Part shown: positions 61,401-64,000 of the stretch, piece after piece
Numbering within the stretch: the stretch's first letter is position 1
How the letters are laid out: each line of letters starts with the position of its first letter
NCBI GenBank assembly: GCA_947650285.1
Contig: CANTFL010000770.1
Coordinates: 1-64,000, forward strand
Direction: 5' to 3'
DNA length: 64,000 bases
From: Hyaloperonospora brassicae
Taxonomy: Eukaryota > Oomycota > Peronosporomycetes > Peronosporales > Peronosporaceae
Position numbers and translations under genes: made by a program
Notes under the pieces: model-generated
Seen by the model: the letters and a program-made list of their open reading frames with translations, nothing else
What the model was told of the DNA's origin: nothing
The model's database searches: none

Positions 61401-62050
61401 GGTCTTCGCCGTCGAGGTCTAACCCGTCGAGATCGAATTCATATGTATTTGGCCCATCGAGGTGTAAATCGTATCGGTTTCACTCAGCTAGGTCCAGTAT
61501 GTCGAGCTTCAGACTTGTCAAGGTCAAACAAGTATGTGTCTTACTCGTCGAGGTATGAACCGTTGATGTTGAGACTTGTGCAGGTCCAAACCGTGTAGAT
61601 TCAACTCGTCAATGTACAACTCATACAGGCTGAGCTAGTATCGGTCTTCGCCGTCGAGGTCTAACCCGCCGAGATTGAATTCATATGTATTTGGCCCATC
61701 GAGGTGTAAATCGTATCGGTTTCACTCAGCTAGGTCCAATTCGTCGAGCTTCAGACTTGTCAAGGTCAAACTAGTACGTGTCTTACTTGTCGAGGTCGGA
61801 TCCGTTGATGATGAGACTCGTGCAGGTCGAAATCGTGTAGATTCAACTCGTCAATGTTTAACTCATACAGGTTGAACTCGTATTGGTCTTCGCCGTCGAG
61901 GTCTAACCCGCCGAGATCGAATTCATATGTATTTGGCCCATCGAGGTGTAAATCGTATCGGTTTCACTCAGCTAGGTCCAATTCGTCGAGCTTCAGACCT
62001 GTCAAGGTCAAACTAGTAGGTGTCTTACTCGCCGAGGTCACACCCGTCGA
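58406..62050 (+). repeat. 2344-bp spaced duplication
   Basis: Units L58406, S58784, S59026, S59268 and the start of L59510 recur as L60750, S61128, S61370, S61612 and the start of L61854. Shared markers are tatgtccggcttc, gatcggattcatatg, ggtccagtatgtcg and the cgtgtcttacttg tail. The match stops within L59510/L61854, whose second halves belong to different L subtypes (gggtttggccc against ggtttggacc). Confidence 0.84.
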
Positions 62051-63955
62051 GATTCAATTGGTATAGGTTTGGACCATCGAGATTCGAATTGTATAGGCTA
62101 TGCTCGTATGGATCCAATTCGTCGAGATGGAGACTTGTCGAGGTCAAACTTGTACGGGTCTCACTCGTCGAGGTCGGATCCGTTGATGATGAGACTCGTG
62201 CAGGTCGAAATCGTGTAGATTCAACTCGTCAATGTATAACTCATGCAGGTTGAGCTCGTATCGGTCTTCGCCGTCGAGGTCTAACCCGTCGAGATTGAAT
62301 TCGTATGTATTTGGCCCATCGAGGTGTAAATCGTATCGGTTTCACTCAGCTAGGTCCAATTCGTCGAGCTTCAGACTTGTCGAGGTCAAACAAGTATGTG
62401 TCTTACTCGTCGAGGTATGAACCGTTGATGATGAGACTCGTGCAGGTCGAAATAGTGTAGATTCAACTCGTCAATGTATAACTCCAACAGGTTGAACTCG
62501 TATTGGTCTTCGCCGTCGAGGTCTAACCCGCCGAGATCGAATTCATATGTATTTGGCCCATCGAGGTGTAAATCGTATCGGTTTCACTCAGCTAGGTCCA
62601 ATTCGTCGAGCTTCAGACTTGTCAAGGTCAAACAAGTATGTGTCTTACTCGTCGAGGTCGGATCCGTTGATGATGAGACTCGTGCAGGTCGAAATCGTGT
62701 AGATTCAACTCGTCAATGTTTAACTCATACAGGTTGAACTCGTATCGGTCTTCGCCGTCGAGGTCTAACCCGTCGAGATCGATATCATATGTATTTGGCC
62801 CATCGAGGTGTAAATCGTATCGGTTTCACTCAGCTAGGTCCAATTCGTCGAGCTTCAGACTTGTCTAGGTCAAAGTAGTAGGTGTCTTACTCGTCGAGGT
62901 ATGAACCGTTGATGATGAGACTCGTGCAGGTCGAAATCGTGTAGATTCAACTCGTCAATGTATAACTTTAACAGGTTGAACTCGTATTGGTCTTCGCCGT
63001 CGAGGTCTAACCCGCCGAGATCGAATTCATATGTATTTGGCCCATCGAGGTGTAAATCGTATCGGTTTCACTCAGCTAGGTCCAATTCGTCGAGCTTCAG
63101 ACCTGTCAAGGTCAAACTAGTAGGTGTCTTACTCGCCGAGGTCACACCCGTCGAGATTCAATTGGTATAGGTTTGGACCATCGAGATTCGAATTGTATAG
63201 GCTATGCTCGTATGGATCCAATTCGTCGAGATGTAGACTTGTCGAGGTCAAACTTGTACGGGTCTCACTCGTCGAGGTCGGATCCGTTGATGATGAGACT
63301 CGTGCAGGTCGAAATCGTGTAGATTCAACTCGTCAATGTTTAACTCATACAGGTTGAACTCGTATTGGTCTTCGCCGTCGAGGTCTAACCCGCCGAGATC
63401 GAATTCATATGTATTTGGCCCATCGAGGTGTAAATCGTATCGGTTTCACTCAGCTAGGTCCAATTCGTCGAGCTTCAGACCTGTCAAGGTCAAACTAGTA
63501 GGTGTCTTACTCGCCGAGGTCACACCCGTCGAGATTCAATTGGTATAGGTTTGGACCATCGAGATTCGAATTGTATAGGCTATGCTCGTATGGATCCAAT
63601 TCGTCGAGATGGAGACTTGTCGAGGTCAAACTTGTACGGGTCTCACTCGTCGAGGTCGGATCCGTTGATGATGAGACTCGTGCAGGTCGAAATCGTGTAG
63701 ATTCAACTCGTCAATGTATAACTCATGCAGGTTGAGCTCGTATCGGTCTTCGCCGTCGAGGTCTAACCCGTCGAGATTGAATTCGTATGTATTTGGCCCA
63801 TCGAGGTGTAAATCGTATCGGTTTCACTCAGCTAGGTCCAATTCGTCGAGCTTCAGACTTGTCGAGGTCAAACAAGTATGTGTCTTACTCGTCGAGGTAT
63901 GAACCGTTGATGATGAGACTCGTGCAGGTCGAAATAGTGTAGATTCAACTCGTCA
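59026..63955 (+). repeat. Array segment G: 11 S and 6 L units at the right edge
   Basis: L units start at 59510, 60130, 60750, 61854, 62958 and 63336. S units with L-type tails are at 59268, 61612 and 62474, and S59888 has an intermediate tail (gtatgatccg). L59510-S59888 and L60130-S60508 are a 620-bp pair. S62716 carries gatcgatatc, a left-arm marker rare on this side. Confidence 0.95.
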
Positions 63956-64000
63956 ATGTATAACTCCAACAGGTTGAACTCGTATTGGTCTTCGCCGTCG
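61854..64000 (+). repeat. 1482-bp higher-order repeat running off the right edge
   Basis: L61854-S62232-start of S62474 matches L63336-S63714-start of S63956, shifted by 1482 bp, including gtattggtcttcgcc, gagatggagac, ctcatgcaggttgagctcg and taactccaacagg. I see no difference in the overlapping 665 bp. The second copy is cut by the window end, so this duplication extends outside. Confidence 0.88.
63956..64000 (+). repeat. Partial unit at the right edge
   Basis: These are the first 45 bp of a unit with the taactccaacagg variant, in phase with the rest of the array. It matches the beginning of the units at 51586 and 62474. Confidence 0.9.

Larger units (their letters stand above)
1..64000 (+). 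repeat. Satellite array of 242-bp (S) and 378-bp (L) units filling the window
   Basis: Every part of the window is a head-to-tail copy of one of two related units. With the ATG of the conserved caATGtttaac/caATGtataac motif as phase point, 46-63955 holds 150 S and 73 L units. 150 x 242 + 73 x 378 = 63894, and the net of 19 indel-bearing units is +16, giving the observed 63910 bp. No inverted unit, foreign insertion or unique flank was seen, so the array continues beyond both edges. Nearly all units carry the NdeI site CATATG, and a typical S unit has seven TCGA sites. Size, regularity and higher-order structure are those of a eukaryotic satellite. Chromosomal location and species cannot be read from the sequence. 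Confidence 0.98.

Noticed and set aside
15275..63735. CENP-B box (TTCG, four bases, A, two bases, CGGG) as a centromere marker
   Set aside because: L units have ttgtacgggt and ttggtacggg, but the TTCG and the spacing of the 17-bp motif are not met. Centromere location is neither supported nor excluded.
46..63902. Many plus-strand open frames of 62-144 codons, one or two per unit, with serine/arginine-rich pentapeptide-periodic products
   Set aside because: They follow from a 15-bp repeat lacking stops in one frame. Each ends within its own unit or the duplicated part of L. The longer versions start at a TTG, not an ATG, or result from single-base indels. They overlap one another in different frames and no unit differs as a gene would.
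1..64000. CRISPR array
   Set aside because: Direct repeats and spacers cannot be separated: the whole 242/378-bp unit is conserved, not short repeats with unique spacers, and no cas-like gene is present.
1..64000. Coding repeat gene such as a TAL-effector-like, pentapeptide-repeat or mucin-like protein
   Set aside because: No frame stays open beyond one unit on either strand, and the 2-bp and 1-bp seams change frame at every unit.
1..64000. Telomeric repeat or ribosomal DNA spacer
   Set aside because: No run of TTAGGG-, TTTAGGG- or TTAGG-type repeats and no rRNA-like segment was seen. A spacer function cannot be excluded but nothing supports it.
1..64000. Promoter, terminator or structured RNA within the units
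   Set aside because: Short palindromes (gaattc, catatg, gatatc) occur in each unit, but no stable hairpin, T-run or promoter-like pair stands out from the repeated background. Transcription of the satellite cannot be judged from sequence.

Overview
The whole 64-kb window is one uninterrupted head-to-tail satellite DNA array. I find no single-copy DNA, no credible protein gene, no RNA gene and no mobile element. Every base can be placed in one of two related units: a short unit S of 242 bp and a long unit L of 378 bp. Taking the ATG of the conserved caATGtttaac/caATGtataac motif as the phase point, units run from 46 to 63955 and number 150 S and 73 L. Nineteen carry small indels, and the sum of unit lengths plus indels reproduces the 63910-bp span exactly. 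Partial units fill 1-45 and 63956-64000. All units point the same way.

The array is nested on at least four levels. (1) A degenerate 15-bp element of the general form actcgtcgaggttca makes up everything: S is 16 x 15 + 2 bp and L is 25 x 15 + 3 bp. (2) L is S plus an internal tandem duplication of a 136-bp segment; the two copies match at about 105 of 136 positions in a typical central L unit. (3) S and L combine into higher-order repeats of 620, 862, 1104, 1346, 1452, 1482, 1860, 2344, 2496 and 3553 bp. (4) Some blocks recur at long range, about 4.7 and 10.9 kb apart.

Layout: 46-9224, S-rich with seven L units and 862/1346/3553-bp repeats; 9225-15274, 25 consecutive S units; 15275-18073, one L and ten S; 18074-26680, mixed, with 1104- and 2496-bp repeats and a run of four L units; 26681-42585, L-rich (28 L, 22 S); 42586-52205, the most heterogeneous stretch; 52206-59025, eleven strict L-S dimers of 620 bp, including a 1860-bp tandem duplication with two differences between copies; 59026-64000, mixed, with recent-looking duplications running off the right edge.

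An array longer than 64 kb with layered higher-order structure indicates a eukaryotic chromosome: centromeric, subtelomeric or other heterochromatin, or possibly a B or sex chromosome. The sequence does not identify the species. A typical S unit is about 46% G+C (111 of 242) and has 20 CpG where about 12.7 are expected, so CpG is enriched. That argues against long-term germline CpG methylation of the array, or for a young array. The many 62-92-codon open frames arise because 15 is divisible by three; each is closed within one unit and I do not annotate any as a gene.
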